Below are positions 1 to 11,846 of a stretch of DNA of 64,000 nt, in pieces. Below the pieces are notes generated by a model. The model had not been told where the DNA came from and did no database searches. It worked only from the letters and a program-made list of their open reading frames with translations. The stretch comes from Cricetomys ansorgei. Lineage: Eukaryota > Chordata > Mammalia > Rodentia > Nesomyidae. Position 1 is the stretch's first letter, and each line of letters opens with the position of its first letter. Location of the stretch: contig JAMJFZ010000181.1 in NCBI GenBank assembly GCA_026225945.1, positions 3,224,001 through 3,288,000 on the forward strand, in the 5' to 3' direction. The position numbers and the translations under genes are program-made.

Positions 1-141
1 TGACCTACACTCTTGCAGAGGCAGGAAGATCTCTGAGTTTGTGGTAAGCCTACAATCTACCAGAACAGCCAGAACTAAACAAACAACACTCACCCAAAAA
101 AACAAACCAAACAAAAACAAAACAAATTAATTAAATAAAAT
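1..141 (+). mobile_element. B1 SINE, 3' part
   Basis: The first 95 bases follow the right half of B1 (aggcaggaagatctctgag, then a degenerate agttccaggacagccag-like stretch), ending in an A-rich tail with AAAC and TTAA units. The left half lies outside the window. Diverged copy; no target duplication can be checked. Confidence 0.6.
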
Positions 142-496
142 TCCTAGATTAACAGAAGACACTTCCATTCTTATATATGTTTCTGCGTTTGTGAGATGCT
201 GTTTTGGTCAAAATACCAGAAGGAATTGTGACCTTGTAGGGATTTGTTTGAAGAAGATTTTAAGAGTCTTTTTAGCTAATTGACAGCATTGTTTTGTTAT
301 CCCACCAAAACTGGACAATATTTTTTTTAAAGAAGTTGTTCACCATGTATAATCTTAGGCCAGATCAATGAATTTCACACTCTTATACATTAAAATTCAT
401 TGGCTTATCTTTGATCTTGAATAGATGTCTGAATTATACAGATCTACTAAATATTGATTCATTTTGTTATAACCTGAGTTCCATTCACCAGCACCT
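142..496. other. No recognised feature
   Basis: AT-rich sequence without a repeat I recognise or a supported exon. The minus-strand open frame that begins near 975 runs through simple AC repeat and SINE DNA and is not a gene. Confidence 0.5.
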
Positions 497-711
497 ATGC
501 ATAAAAGCCAGGCGTGCCCATGTGGTAATTCCAGGTTAGGAGACAAGTTGATCTTGAGAGCTTGGCAGTCAACCAGCCTACTTAAACAGGGAACTTTCAA
601 AGCAGTGAGAAAACCTGTCTCAAAAGAATAAGGCAGAGAGTTATAGAAGATTGAGACAATTCCCATTGTCTTCCTCTTGCCTCTGCCTGTGTACATAATG
701 TACTCTCCTCT

Positions 712-712
<1 letters not shown>
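497..712 (+). mobile_element. RSINE1/B4-like SINE
   Basis: Begins with a B1-like box-A segment (aaaagccaggcgtg) and continues into the RSINE1/B4-type body: the ccagcctac segment, cagtgagaaaacctgtctcaa, then a degenerate aaggcagagagt...gacctctggcctc-type 3' part that runs into the AC tract. Old and diverged. Family assignment is by remembered consensus, so the subfamily is uncertain. Confidence 0.5.
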
Positions 713-752
<40 letters not shown>

Positions 753-755
753 ACT
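713..755. repeat. (AC)n microsatellite
   Basis: About 20 AC dinucleotides with one interruption near the right end. It forms the 3' tail of the preceding SINE, a common birthplace for AC repeats in rodents. It produces meaningless Thr-His and Val-Cys frames on both strands. Confidence 0.95.
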
Positions 756-2269
756 CGTCATGTTCATTCATGTCCTGTCCAGTTTCACTAGAAAAGACCT
801 TTAGGATTGTGAAATATTGTAGCAAATGCATTATCTTCCAAAATTGTAATTTTAGGTTAAAAGCTTGAAACTTATCAAGCTTACTGGTTTTTTTTTCCCT
901 TCTTCTAAGTAATAGGCTTCCCGTATCCCTTTTTAGTAAAAAAGAATTACCAAATGCCCCAACTATGGATATCATAATTTTTCGCCAGCTTTATGTTCAG
1001 ATATGAATGGCATTTCCTGAGGAAAGGGGATAGTTCAGTCTGTAACTCAGAATTTTCTCCAGACAACCATCAGAATTTGGGAAGCAGAAGGATGCTTTAT
1101 ATGTACTCTGACTTCGTGTATAATATAAAGGGTTGAGATTTAATAAGAATTTGTTTACTGTTTCATCAAGAACATTTTTAGTGGGAAAATTTTTTTCCTA
1201 TATCTTTTTTTTCCTTTGAGTGGTGGTACAGAATATATTCATTATTGGTCCTTTCTGATTTTACAGCCTTGGCATGTCCTGAGGGACAACCAGCTTAATC
1301 CACCATTACAGTTGCAATGCATTTTCAAAATGCAAGTCAGAAATGCACAGGCACCTTAGTATTATTTTAAAATATTTCTGCTCTCAAGGTTCACCATCTG
1401 CCACACTTTAAGAACTATTGCCTCTGAGGGTAAAACAGTCTTGAAAAATCTAAATCTTTTGGAATACCAAATAATATTTTGTCCATCTGATGCATTGAGC
1501 TAAAATTTTTATTCTTTGAACATATATGACTGAACACTTTGTAATCGAATGACATTCTACCTGGTGCCTATATGTCTTCTCATCCTTTCTATTTAAGGAG
1601 ATTAAAAAACTAATGTCAGTTACAACCTGGTACTAAATTATTATTTCTCCTATTGGTGCCAAATTTCAGGGTCAGTTTTGGCACAGGTTTGGTAAAAACT
1701 CTGAACTTAGCCAAAAGTGATTAAAGAATTTTGGCACACTGACAGTGCCTGGGGTTTTGCCTCACTCTATCTGAATTGCTGCTTCAATCTCTCTAAAATG
1801 GCCAGCTACCTTTCCAAACTCTTGCTGGGAAAAGAACATGTTTTCCAGGAAACAGACTACGGTGGGGATGGGGCTTGAAGCCAGAAAGGCTAGGTTCAGA
1901 ATGGTCCCATTTCCTTTGGCCAATGCCATTCTATCCATTAGCTTCCACAGGAACAGTGCTTAGGACCTGGGAAGGTTTGCAGGGCCAGTACAAACATCTG
2001 AGACCAGAGAGGGAAACAAAGTATGGGCTCAGAATACTAAACAAAAGCCCCAAGACTGAAACAACTAATGTTTAATTAGATGTCTCTGAATTGCAATATA
2101 TCATCTTCATGAATCATCAAATTCAATATTATTAACATGGTATACATTTAGAAGAGGTTTGTAGATTCTTGTGCACATCTCATGAATTCTCAAATTAGAG
2201 TGATTGCTTGCGGCAACTACTCCCTGCAGGTTAATAACAGCCAAGTCTCAGTGTCTCCCAGACAGAGTA
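756..2269. other. No recognised feature
   Basis: 1.5 kb of AT-rich sequence. I see no SINE, LTR or L1 signature and no convincing exon. Short open frames (for example 1875-2075 on the plus strand) lack splice sites and codon character. Confidence 0.5.
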
Positions 2270-2633
2270 TGTATTACTTGTTTCTGTCATAAAATACCTG
2301 ACAAAAGAGACGTAAGGCAGGGTTATTTTGGCTCAGGGTTTGAGAGTCAGATCACCAGGGTGGGGAAGGCATGGCCACAGAAGCATGAGGCAGTCACATG
2401 GCATCTCCACTCAGACAGCAGAGAGATAAACATGGTGCTTAGCTTAACATGGTACTTGGCTTGCCTTCTGCTTTTACTCAGTACAGAGCTGCAGCCTAGG
2501 AGATGGTCCCACCCATAGTTAGGGTGGGCCTTCCCACTTTGATCATCAAAATCTAGAAACCTCCAGAAGCGCCTACAGGTTTGGATCCTAGGTGATTCCA
2601 GATCCTGTCAAGTTGACAATATTAACCATACCA
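2270..2633 (-). mobile_element. MT/MTE-type MaLR solo LTR
   Basis: Reads as the complement of an MT-family LTR. It opens with the complement of the LTR end (tgtcataaaatacctgacaaaagagac), passes through the ggcatggccacagaagcatgag and cccaccc...agggtgggccttccca segments, and closes with the complement of the LTR start (cctgtcaagttgacaatatt). Complete at about 364 bp and moderately diverged. The plus-strand frame at 2204-2518 lies in it and is not a gene. Confidence 0.7.
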
Positions 2634-2776
2634 GGGGATTACACATATTACCTATTTACGGAAGTTCAGAGAAGTTAGGACACTTCCCTATGGTGGTACT
2701 GCTAAAAAATGGGCAGTCAGACTTTACAGCTTTGCATTCTGGTTATAGAGAGCATGTAATTCGGTCTCCACTGCCA
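2634..2776 (-). repeat. MIR remnant
   Basis: Resembles the complement of the MIR core: attacctatttacggaagttcagagaagtta, then a degenerate cacagct...ggattcaaacc-type segment. Highly decayed and assigned by pattern only. Confidence 0.4.
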
Positions 2777-3339
2777 GAGTCATGATAAAATTGTATATAT
2801 TTGTCACAACTCAGAAGGTAGACATTTTGTTTTTATTTTATTAAAATTACTTTCATTTAGCAATGTGAGAAAACTCAAGCTTTATCTAGATATTTTATTT
2901 ACCAAAGATGTTTGAGGCAGAAATTTGTAAAGATTTTAGAAGTTGGATTAGTTCTAACTCATAAGTAAAAATAAGCTAAGTTAATGGGATAACATTGGAA
3001 AAGTATCAGATTTTTAACAAAAAAAAAAAAATCGTGGATTCTGATTACTTTTGAGTCATTAACCTAGCAGGTTTCACACAAACATATCCAGCTATAGTTG
3101 ATACACAGCAGTGTTACTGAAGGGAGCCCAGGCTTGGGGCTCTGAGAGGTTATCCCAGGAGGCTCTGGCTGTACTGATTTGGTGAGGCTGGAGCAGTTAA
3201 CAAGTCAGTGGAAAATGGGGAATGAGCTGACTTCCTTTCTCAGTGTTCCTGCCAGGGATACACAGTCATTTCAGAATGGAGTAGCGAGAGCCTAGTTGGG
3301 GGCTTTCTGAGCAGAACTGCTTGATAAGAGGCTGGTTTT
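2777..3339. other. No recognised feature
   Basis: AT-rich and apparently unique, with a 12-base A run near 3019. No supported feature. Confidence 0.5.
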
Positions 3340-3482
3340 CACAGGGATGGGGTTTGGAGCCTGAAAAGTTGGGATTCAAGGCCATGCCGTTGCTATCTAT
3401 ACTCAGAGACAAGTGACTGCCTTCTTCCCAAAGTCTGTACAATGGGAAAAATAACGGAACCTATTTTACAGATACGGAAATT
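3340..3482 (+). repeat. MIR SINE
   Basis: Follows the MIR consensus in order: ggtttggagcctgaaaag, gggattcaaggc, the caagtgactgcc segment, gtacaatgggaaaaataacg and a following cctattttacag. Ancient mammal-wide tRNA-derived SINE. Confidence 0.6.
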
Positions 3483-4153
3483 TGAGTGTTCAAGGAAAGG
3501 GTGAACTTTTCCTCATCTTCCTTTAGCAGCTTCTCACTTTCCTTCCTCCAAATGGAAGGAGAAAAGGGTCAAGAGTTAGCAGCTTTGGCTCAGGTAACTC
3601 CCTCGGTTTCCAGTTTTGTCTTTCATTCTCTTTCAGAATGACTAAAATGGAGAGTAGATGGCGTTCACTCAGTGCGACAAGCGGATGGAATGCTTCGGTT
3701 CGAAGGACCTCAGTAGACAGACAAATCAGAAGCCCGTCTCCTCATACACAGGCCTCTCACCTGAACATGGTCAGGCAAATGGCATGAGATAACAACCAGA
3801 GAGATGTTCCGGATAATAAATAATATTTATTCCCAGATACTAGTGTCTTTGGCTATAATGGTGATGACTATGACAGAGTCAAGATTGTCTATATAAAATA
3901 TAGTCACCCTAATTAACCTTCTTTTGAATATGTGAACATGAAAGAGGGAATGGGATAGTTAAAGTCTTTTACTAGCAACTGGGCATTTCTGGGAGACTTC
4001 ATGGTACACTATTACTCACACGGTCTTAGCGGTTACACCTAGGAAAATTTATTGGCTCTTTTATTTTGCCTATAAAATTATGTGGCCAGTTTTACAAGAA
4101 TTTGCTCCCTCCACCAGGAAGGTCTTTCAAGTGATCGAAGTAATTAATCCTAG
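3483..4153. other. No recognised feature
   Basis: Apparently unique sequence. No repeat signature or supported exon. The open frame starting at 4080 runs into the following B2 and is an artefact. Confidence 0.5.
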
Positions 4154-4376
4154 GGAATTAGAATTTTTTTTTTTTAAAAAGATCTATTTATTTATGTATG
4201 TGAGTACTCTATTTGCATGTACACCTGCATGCCAGAAGAGGGCGTTTGATTTCATTATAGAAGGTTGTAAGTAAGCTACCATGTGGTTGCTGGGACTTGA
4301 ACTTAGGAACTCTGAAAGAACAGCCAATGCTCTTAACCGCTGATCCATCTCTCCAGCCCCCAGGAATTAGAATTTT
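4154..4376 (-). mobile_element. B2 SINE with 14-bp target duplication
   Basis: Complement of B2, about 195 bp. The poly-A tail appears as a T run at 4164, then tttatgtatgtgagtact, ccagaagaggg, gtggttgctgggacttgaac, and the tRNA-derived head complement (cgctgatccatctctccagcccc). The 14 bases ggaattagaatttt occur at both 4154-4167 and 4363-4376, giving an exact target site duplication. A complete, relatively young insertion. Confidence 0.88.
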
Positions 4377-5181
4377 AATCCAAGGGTCTTAAATCTGATG
4401 TTACACAAGCCAAGTATTTATGAATAGTCTAGAGGTAAAATCATCTTCTCCTTTTTTTTCCTCCCTTCTTAGCTATGAAAAATAGAGAGAATAGGAATGA
4501 AATCAGATATACTACGCTGACAAAAATATGGCTGGAGGGGAAAGCAAAGAAATAAGTTTATAAGGCAGCAGATTGACACACAGGGTGAAGAAGGGAGAGC
4601 TGGAACCTAGCAGCTCAGGTGAAGCAACCTGGCCAGAGCGACACATGGGGAAATAAATGCTGTCAATAAATGTCACTGACAGTCCTATGAAATCATGGGA
4701 AGCCAGAAGCCAGAATATATGGTGAACACATTTAGTGAAACCGTAGAAGAGTAAGTGTCCTTCACATGGTATTTGAGAATGAGGCCCAGTGGTGGCACCC
4801 TTGCTGAGCACACACTAGGCCTCTGGTACAGCCTCAGCAACAGATGCACAGATGGATGCACACAGCTGGTAATGATAGTTCACTTTCTCACTGCCACTAA
4901 AATATTATGGACTCTTTCTGGAATGTTCTATTTATTACTCTGGCAAAGGTCTACATATCCTTTATGAGTTATCTAGCCCCCCATGATGCTTTCATTTTCT
5001 TCCTGTTCAGATTCTCTTGCTGTCTTTCCTAACGGGCTGAGTATCTACCTGTCACTGAATCACATATTAGATTGTCCTTGCTGGGCAGTCTCATTAGGAA
5101 CTAACCAGTGAACTCCTTAACAGACGCTTTCAACCTTACCATGCCCTGGTATCACAAAACCCAACACGGGGTTTCTGCTTG
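4377..5181. other. No recognised feature
   Basis: No repeat family recognised. The 99-codon minus-strand frame at 4512-4811 has no exon-like borders or protein-like composition that I recognise. Confidence 0.45.
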
Positions 5182-5834
5182 CAGCGGTTTGGATGTGAAA
5201 TGCCATCACCCCAAAAAGGTTTGGTTGCCACCTGACAGTATGGAAAGTGATAGAATTATGAGAACTCTGACTCCTAGTCAGTGGATTAAAGCACCGATAG
5301 TAGATTTCATTATTTTAAATTATTTATTGATTCATTTTTATGTTTATGTACTTTCATGGTTCATGTGTACCATGTGCATACAACAGCCATGGGAGGCCGG
5401 AAGATGATATTGGCTCTGCTGGAACTGGACTTACAGAAGGTTGTGAGACACCACGGGGGTGCTGGGAACTGAACCTGGGTCCTGTGTAAGAGTAGCAAGT
5501 GCTTGCAGCTGCTGGGTCATCTGTCCAGGCTCCACCAATAGGTTTATAATCCTATGGATTATTGGGAGATCATGGAAACTGTGAAGGCAGAAGCTGATTG
5601 GAGGAATCATCTGATTTGAAGTCTTTTCCGGTTTTTCTTTCTGTTTCCCCCCACCCCCACCCCAATGGCATGAGGGGAGCAGCTTCCTCCACTACACATT
5701 GCTTGAGTTTGGGTCCAAACCAATGGACTCAGCTGATCTTTTGTGTTGAAACTATGAGTCCAAAGAAATCTTTTCTCTCTTAAATTGCATATGCCAGGCA
5801 TTTAGTCACAGTGGTGCAAAGCTATCTAATACAG
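5182..5834 (+). mobile_element. MaLR-type LTR (MST/MLT1-like), split by a B2
   Basis: Starts with gcggtttggatgtgaaatg and ends with a tatctaatacag terminus, the standard ends of MST/MLT1-class LTRs. The 3' half has the aactatgagtccaaagaaat segment seen near the LTR polyadenylation region. The middle is interrupted by a reverse B2. The frames on both strands near 5600-5800 lie inside this LTR. Confidence 0.6.
5301..5532 (-). mobile_element. B2 SINE nested in MaLR LTR
   Basis: Complement of B2: tttatgtttatgtactttcatg, then an aggccggaagatgatattgg-type segment, ggtgctgggaactgaacctg, gcaagtgcttgcagctgctg. Near-identical 9-mers, caccgatag (5292-5300) and caccaatag (5533-5541), flank it as a decayed target duplication. 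It is younger than the LTR it interrupts. Confidence 0.75.
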
Positions 5835-8264
5835 TACTTAAAAGTCTTTATCCAAATAATGAATGAATAAATCATACCTGTGGATGGTTGTCAAGGAATC
5901 CATTGGGTCTTTCATAGGCCAGTTTCTATGGTTGGAAGGAAATACATTGCTTGGCCTATAAAAGGAGTAACTTTTTCAGTCCCTCCAATGTCACTTAACG
6001 ATTTCAGCATAGGGATTCATTAGTTGCTTCCCCAAAGGCTAGAAGCAGTTAAGTGGCAGAAGACATAAATGGAGACCAGGGAGATGATGGTAATTATGTG
6101 TCTGGAAACAACTATGGCATAGGTAAGAGGCAGAGCCAGTAATGATGGAACAGGGCTGAGGTTAATGACATGGACTCTAGAGGTGGCTAAGATATGTAGT
6201 ATACTTCCTCTGTTGGGCATATTAAGGCCTCCAGAGAAGCGCAAGCAACCAGTGTATTCTTGCCCCTGTAGGGTTGTAGGAGGGAGAGGGACTTGCTGTC
6301 CTCTTGAGTACATAAGTACTCAAGTACTTATGTCTTTATTTATGTCATCTTGTATTATGAACTCCAAATTTAAAATGAACTCTCTCTAGCTTAACTAAAC
6401 ACACCGTTCACCATTTAGTTCCACAACTCTGGGGCATATTAGTATTTTATGTAATCCCTCTCCCCTGTCACCTTTCTCTCATTCTTCTGTTATGCTTGGC
6501 TTTCCCTGGTAATATTTTATACGAGGTTGCCTGGTTTCTGTAATTCTCAAGTTCATCTCTTGGTTTTCCTTTTCAAATATTACCTTTACACCTCTGCTCC
6601 CTTTATCTTATGATTGACACTCCTCTCGCAATGCTTTCTAAGTCCTGATGTGCAGAATTGATGTAGTCATAAAAATAAATGGCTGGAAAGGGCCCAGAAA
6701 GCAGAAGAGCTGTGTTTTGCTTAAGCACTGACTCTCTGCCATAGGACTGGTAAGTAAATGCACTGCACCCATCTAGGTAAAGGTTTCTGTTTCCCTGGTT
6801 TTTAATCATTTAGCAGCTTTTTGGGAAAACATTATTTGATGAATACAAGATAGTGTCACCTTCCTGCCTTATTTCTTGATTGCATTATGTAAAAAAGGAG
6901 GCAAGACACAGAGCAAGTAGTAATCACATAGGAGACTGTCAACAAATCCAGAAATTGTACATTAGAAAAATTAGACAACTTAACTTTCCATTTCTTAATT
7001 ATAAACAACGTGGAGCTCCCTATCTGGGGAAGATAATATGTTACGGTAGGCTTAATTTTTTAAGAGAAAATGTATTGGTTTTTCATTTTTTTTCATGTTT
7101 TATAATACATTGGACTACAAAAATCCAAGGAGCTCTCTTCTTTCATATTTTAAAATTTGTGAACTATTGTGATGTTTCTTTTCTTGATAGTTCTCACACT
7201 GAAAAATACCTATTATTATGGCATTTTCATTTCCAAGGAAATTGCCACCAGTGTCTCTGTGAAGTAAATACCAGGCCCTAGGTCTTCTTTTGCTGTTCAT
7301 ATGCTCTGTCTTGGGCATATTATTTTTCATTCTATTTCCACCCTTACAGTGAGCAGCACTAATGCATGGGCAGACATTGATGAGGCTCATAAGGATTAAC
7401 ATTCAAATGTTTATTACTTCAAAATTTTAAGTCCATACCTCGCCTCTGCTTTAAGAACCATGAGCAAGCACCCTGGTATGTTTCTGCAGTATTTTTCTTC
7501 AATAGTTTGATATTAGAATAATTTCCTTCCTTTGTTTAAAGCTACCTGCATTGTTGCTCCTGTATGGGTTTAGATTACAAATAGCTATTTAACTTTCTAA
7601 ATGTATTCTTCCTCCTTACTCTGATTACATACAAAATAAGTAGCACCCAAAGGCAATAATAAAATGAATCTTCTTCCTCTCTTTTCCCCTTAATTTTCAA
7701 CCTAGGCTTTTACAACTGAGATTCAAGAGAGGAAGCATTTATTCACTGTTTTGAATATTTATTGAAATCTCCTTCCTTGGGAATGTGAATTGCCACTGCA
7801 GATGTTTCTAGAATGCCAAAAGCCAACTAGAATATTAAACTGTATTTGCGGATGCCTAATTCTAAGACTGAGAATTTTTATTTTTGAGGATCCATCTCTT
7901 CTTGAAAAATTGAATTGTTTACTGATGGTCTTGAAGTATCTGTTGTGTTAAATTGCAGAAATGTAGAAAGTCAACAAGAAAGTTCTATATATACACTTCA
8001 ATAGTTTTCAGTTTCAAATTTGGGCATCGGTAGCCATGGTCCTCACTGTAACTGCTGTAACACTTAATTGCGACTCTAGTGAAGTGCCCAAACTTCTCCT
8101 TCGTGGTATGCAGTTAAGCCATTCCAAGCCAGCTGAAACTCTTGGGATGTTTTATATGTTAAATAAAGAAGCCTCCATTGGACTTTATGTTTTTCCATTT
8201 TGGTAGCAATAAAAAACAACAATAACAAAACAAAACCAAAAAAAAAAAAAAAAACCAGAAAAAC
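5835..8264. other. No recognised gene or repeat; one 11-bp perfect inverted repeat
   Basis: 2.4 kb of mostly AT-rich, apparently repeat-free sequence. Two points: a putative non-coding exon-like block on the plus strand at 6009-6121 (acceptor gatttcag, donor gtaaga, no open frame), and the inverted repeat acataagtact / agtacttatgt at 6310-6333. The 133-codon frame at 6880-7281 is AT-rich and has no recognisable protein character. Confidence 0.4.
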
Positions 8265-8562
8265 TTCTGGGAATAGGGGCTGAGCAGGTGAGAGTCCTTG
8301 CACTCAAGCAGGAGTACCCACAAGTTCAGCACCCACTCAAAAAGCTTGTTGACCACCCATAACAGTTACCTTAGCACTGAGCAGGGTTGCAAGGGACAGG
8401 AGAGATGCAGGAAGATGATTGGGGCTCACTGCTTTCCAGCTCAGCCAAAAAGTGGTGAGCTGCAGTTTCAATGAGACCCCCCCCACCATGGAAATAAAAC
8501 AAAGAGTGGTAGAGGCACTTCTGCACATACACATGTGTAAGCACATGCACACCCCACACCCC
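8265..8562 (+). mobile_element. B4/ID-type SINE, diverged
   Basis: An A-rich stretch (8228-8256) precedes a B4-like body: gggaataggggctgagcaggtgagagtc, cttgcactcaagcaggagtac, a cagttcagcacccac segment, then a B1-like middle and a cacatacacatgtgtaagcac tail. The eight-C run at 8477-8484 lies inside it. Subfamily uncertain. Confidence 0.45.
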
Positions 8563-10074
8563 AAATGGGCGAAAGACCCTTATTTCTGGAAATTCCATTC
8601 CTTGTTAAGAATTAAATAGAAATAATCTATTCTATCTGTACAGGCTTGTTGTAATTATTGTGAAAGTAATGTGATCACCTAAAACCGGAGTAACACAGAA
8701 GATCCGAAACTTGGAGAATCCCATGGAAGCTTTGCATCCCTTGCCAGCAGAGAACAACACACACACACAGATTTGTATATGATTTCAGAGTAGTTTCTAG
8801 ACCCTTCCAAGTCTTATCTGTAAACCATCTCTGGAACTGTAATTTATTTTCAACAGTGGGAGAAGGAAAAGCAAGGATCAGTTGGGATCTGGGGCTCATT
8901 CATGATTGTTTTCTCTAGTGGGTCTGGAGCCTCTAGATTAAGCCTTTAGTTAAGGTTCAAGTACTTAGAAGATGTGTCCTGTTGACAGTAAAGACAATTA
9001 ATTTTGGGGCGTGGGGCCCGAGTAGAGACAGCCCTATGGAAATCAGCGGCTTGGGGATGGTGCCCGCTAGAAGAATCCCAAATGGCTAAGATTTGGACAG
9101 ATGCTGCTACTACAGAGTCTTCTAGGCACCGTGGACCACGAAGTCAGGAACTCTATTTGGTTTTTCCTTCACTCTGCCGTGTAAGCTACCAAACTTTAGA
9201 TTATCAATACATATTTATATAGTGTCTTGTGTCTCAGTTCTAGGAAAAGCTCACGGCAGCAGAAGTGGCAAAAACCGGGGAGTTCTTTGCAAGCCTCTGA
9301 TGCAAAGCAACTGAGATGCCTGTTGGTGGGTGGTATTAGGTGTCTCTGATGATCAGTGAGACTATGTTGAATGATTCCTATAATAGTCATGTAGGGCTCA
9401 GTCTGAGCTGCAAAATTACGTATCCGGGTTTTATTGCTAAGGAGTGAAGAGCTGAGAAACACGGTAAGTGACATGGCCAATGTTTTGTCCTGACATCTGG
9501 ATAGTCTGCAGGAATAGAATTCAGTAGCAGTGGTTTCAAATCTACTAAGATCTGAATCTTACCCAGCCCTGGGGAGCTGACATTGTTGCTGTGGCTCCTC
9601 TAGCTTGCACTCTCCACCCTAGTCCTGAACCGAATTTCCCAGCGTGAGGAGGGTAGGTGAGACTTTGTGGGGTAAGTAACTAAGTTATTTTTATTTTTGA
9701 CTTTTCTTCTGCGCTCTTTCAGTCCCTTTGTTATTATCAGACACAGCATCTGCTGTCTTCTCTCTTCCCATGTGGGGGTCTACTCCTTCCTACCTTCACA
9801 AGTAACCTCTTCACAAGCTGAGTCACATCTGTGGTATTGTGAGCCAGCCCAAGGCCTCTCTTCCTTCTGAGATGTAAATAGAACCACTGGCTATTAATGT
9901 AGTTAATCCTGACTCACTGTTGAGAGTTGTCTTTTTCTTCTCTATGCCATTTACATATCTATAGACATATTTGTTTATTTTACACACTTAAGATAAGTGG
10001 CATAAGATAAGGGAAATGTTCCCTTTTAAAATCTTGATTTTACCCACAGTAGGACTATATATTTTCATTCTCCC
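8563..10074. other. No recognised feature
   Basis: Apparently unique DNA with a short AC tract at 8757-8769. The plus frame 9004-9222 and minus frame 9196-9480 have no splice context that would support coding. Confidence 0.45.
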
Positions 10075-11690
10075 CCCCCATGATACTTTTATTAATCATT
10101 TGGGAGTTTCATACACTGTATCTCCATCACACCCTTTTCTCATCCCTCCCGGGTTCACCCTACCACTTGTGTGCCCTCCAAGAAAACAAACAAACAAACA
10201 AAAAACCAAAAAATAAAATCCAAAAAAAAAAAATTAAGTCCAGTTTGTACAGGAGGAGCAAGGATCATGGGCATCACCATAGTTCTTGGTGGCAGCAGAG
10301 AGCTCAGATCATGGGCATTCATGTGACCCATATGAGTCTCAGATCGAGCATGACAAAGTTCAACTCGAAGTTGGACTTCACTGCCCAAACACACAGGCAC
10401 ATGGACATCACCCAGGCACCTGGACGTCATTCAGGGCACCCGGACATCTCTCAGGGTACGCAGACATCTCTCAGGGCACCTGGGCATCCTGCAGGCACCT
10501 GAGTAACACGCAGGCATCCAGACATCAAACAAGCACCCGGATTTCACCCCAGAATGAGTCCTCGTGAACTCAGGCTCAAGTGCCCAGTGTACAATGATGG
10601 AGTCAGCCTAGCAGATATAGCTCTTCAGCCCTCGGGTAGCACTGCAGCCCATGGTCTCCCCAACCACATCAGAGAAAGAACTACAAGTGGCGGTGAAGCC
10701 ACGGAAGCTGCGAGTCTGGTGGTAGCCCTGAAAGCTGGTCCCTTGTGTGGAGACTTAACCCCCAAAATGGGTTATTTTTTGGCTGGGATATCTTGTCATT
10801 GCTCAGGTTCAGGGCGATCTCCTGGTTTGGCAGCGTGTTTTGGGGGCAGGAGCTGCTCAAACTCCAAACTTCTGCATACTGCCTTACCCTCAGCACCATC
10901 TGTCTTGCTACCTCAGCCTTTGTGCTTGGGGTCTTCTGGTAGTGCTGTAGTCCATGCTCTCCCTGACCCCATCAAGGAGAGCACTGCGGACCTGGGAGCA
11001 GCAGCTCCTGTCTGGCAGGGCAATGAAGGAACCAGGTAGGTCTTGTGGAATCCGGGGACCAATCCCTTGTTCAGCTTGTGTGGGTTCGCATGTTTGCCAC
11101 TGCTTTCCAATAAAGTGTTTCTTAATGGCACTGGCTGTTGTTCTCTTGCCTGCAGAGCTCCCAACTCTGTGTCTTCCCTGCATGTGCAACTCTGTTCTCT
11201 GGATGGCAGGCCCGGCTTGGCGGGTAGTCAGCCATAGGGCAGCCGACTGTGGCCCTAGCCTCCAGTAGCCCGAGAACTCCCCCAGGCAAGCTCCTTGTTT
11301 GCCATCTTGCTCACACTACCTCGGGGACTGTGTTTCCAGTTCAGTTTCTCTCTGTCTGCGATAGGGTGGTGGTGGGAGGGGCTGGTTGGCAGTAGCCCCA
11401 GCCTCTCAGGGGCTTTGAGTATCTGCCCCTGTCAACAGGCCTCTAGCTCCCTGTCTCTGCTGAGCACCCTGCTGCATTCCACCATCCTCTTTCTATTCTC
11501 AGGCAGTCGATTTTCCAGGTCCGGGGCCTTTCCAACCACCTTTAATTCTTAAAGTCTCCCCCATCCCCCGGATCTGGCAGTAGAATAGCTTCTCTGGGCC
11601 AATGAGATAGTGAGGGGCCGGAGGTAACTGTATAGGGGCTTGGGCAGCAGCCAAAGCTCTATCTTACTCTGCCTACCAGCACGCTGCCAT
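10075..11690 (-). mobile_element. L1-derived segment (3' UTR side), antisense
   Basis: The left 180 bp match the complement of a muroid L1 3' UTR: ttattaatcatttgggagtt, gtgtgccctccaagaaaaca, AAAC/A-rich tract, then aagtccagtttgta. The remaining 1.4 kb is GC-richer than its surroundings. It contains about 20-bp tandem units around 10400-10550 (cagggcacccggacatctct) and two related modules at about 10636-10692 and 10935-10990 (ggtagcactgcagcccatg versus ggtagtgctgtagtccatg). I infer that it is the rest of an L1 untranslated region. The 161-codon plus-strand frame at 10554-11039 lies entirely in it and I do not call it a gene. Confidence 0.55.
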
Positions 11691-11804
11691 CCTGACCCTA
11701 TTTCCATTTCCTATTTCCTACTGATTGTTGGAAATAAGATGATCAGGTAGTGAAGTGCCTGAGACCAACATGCTGCAAATGCAGAGAAAAGTGTGTGTGT
11801 GCAT

Positions 11805-11806
<2 letters not shown>

Positions 11807-11845
<39 letters not shown>
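11807..11845. repeat. (GA)n microsatellite
   Basis: About 19 GA units, preceded at 11791-11800 by a short GT run. Confidence 0.95.

Positions 11846-11846
<1 letters not shown>

Noticed and set aside
397..975. 192-codon minus-strand open frame
   Set aside because: Runs through an (AC)n tract (Val-Cys string) and an RSINE1/B4-like SINE; no exon borders.
8337..8619. Overlapping frames on both strands
   Set aside because: Inside a B4-type SINE with a C run and AC tail.
10554..11039. 161-codon plus-strand open frame
   Set aside because: Lies wholly in an L1-derived, internally repeated segment; not ORF1- or ORF2-like. GC-rich DNA has few stops by chance.
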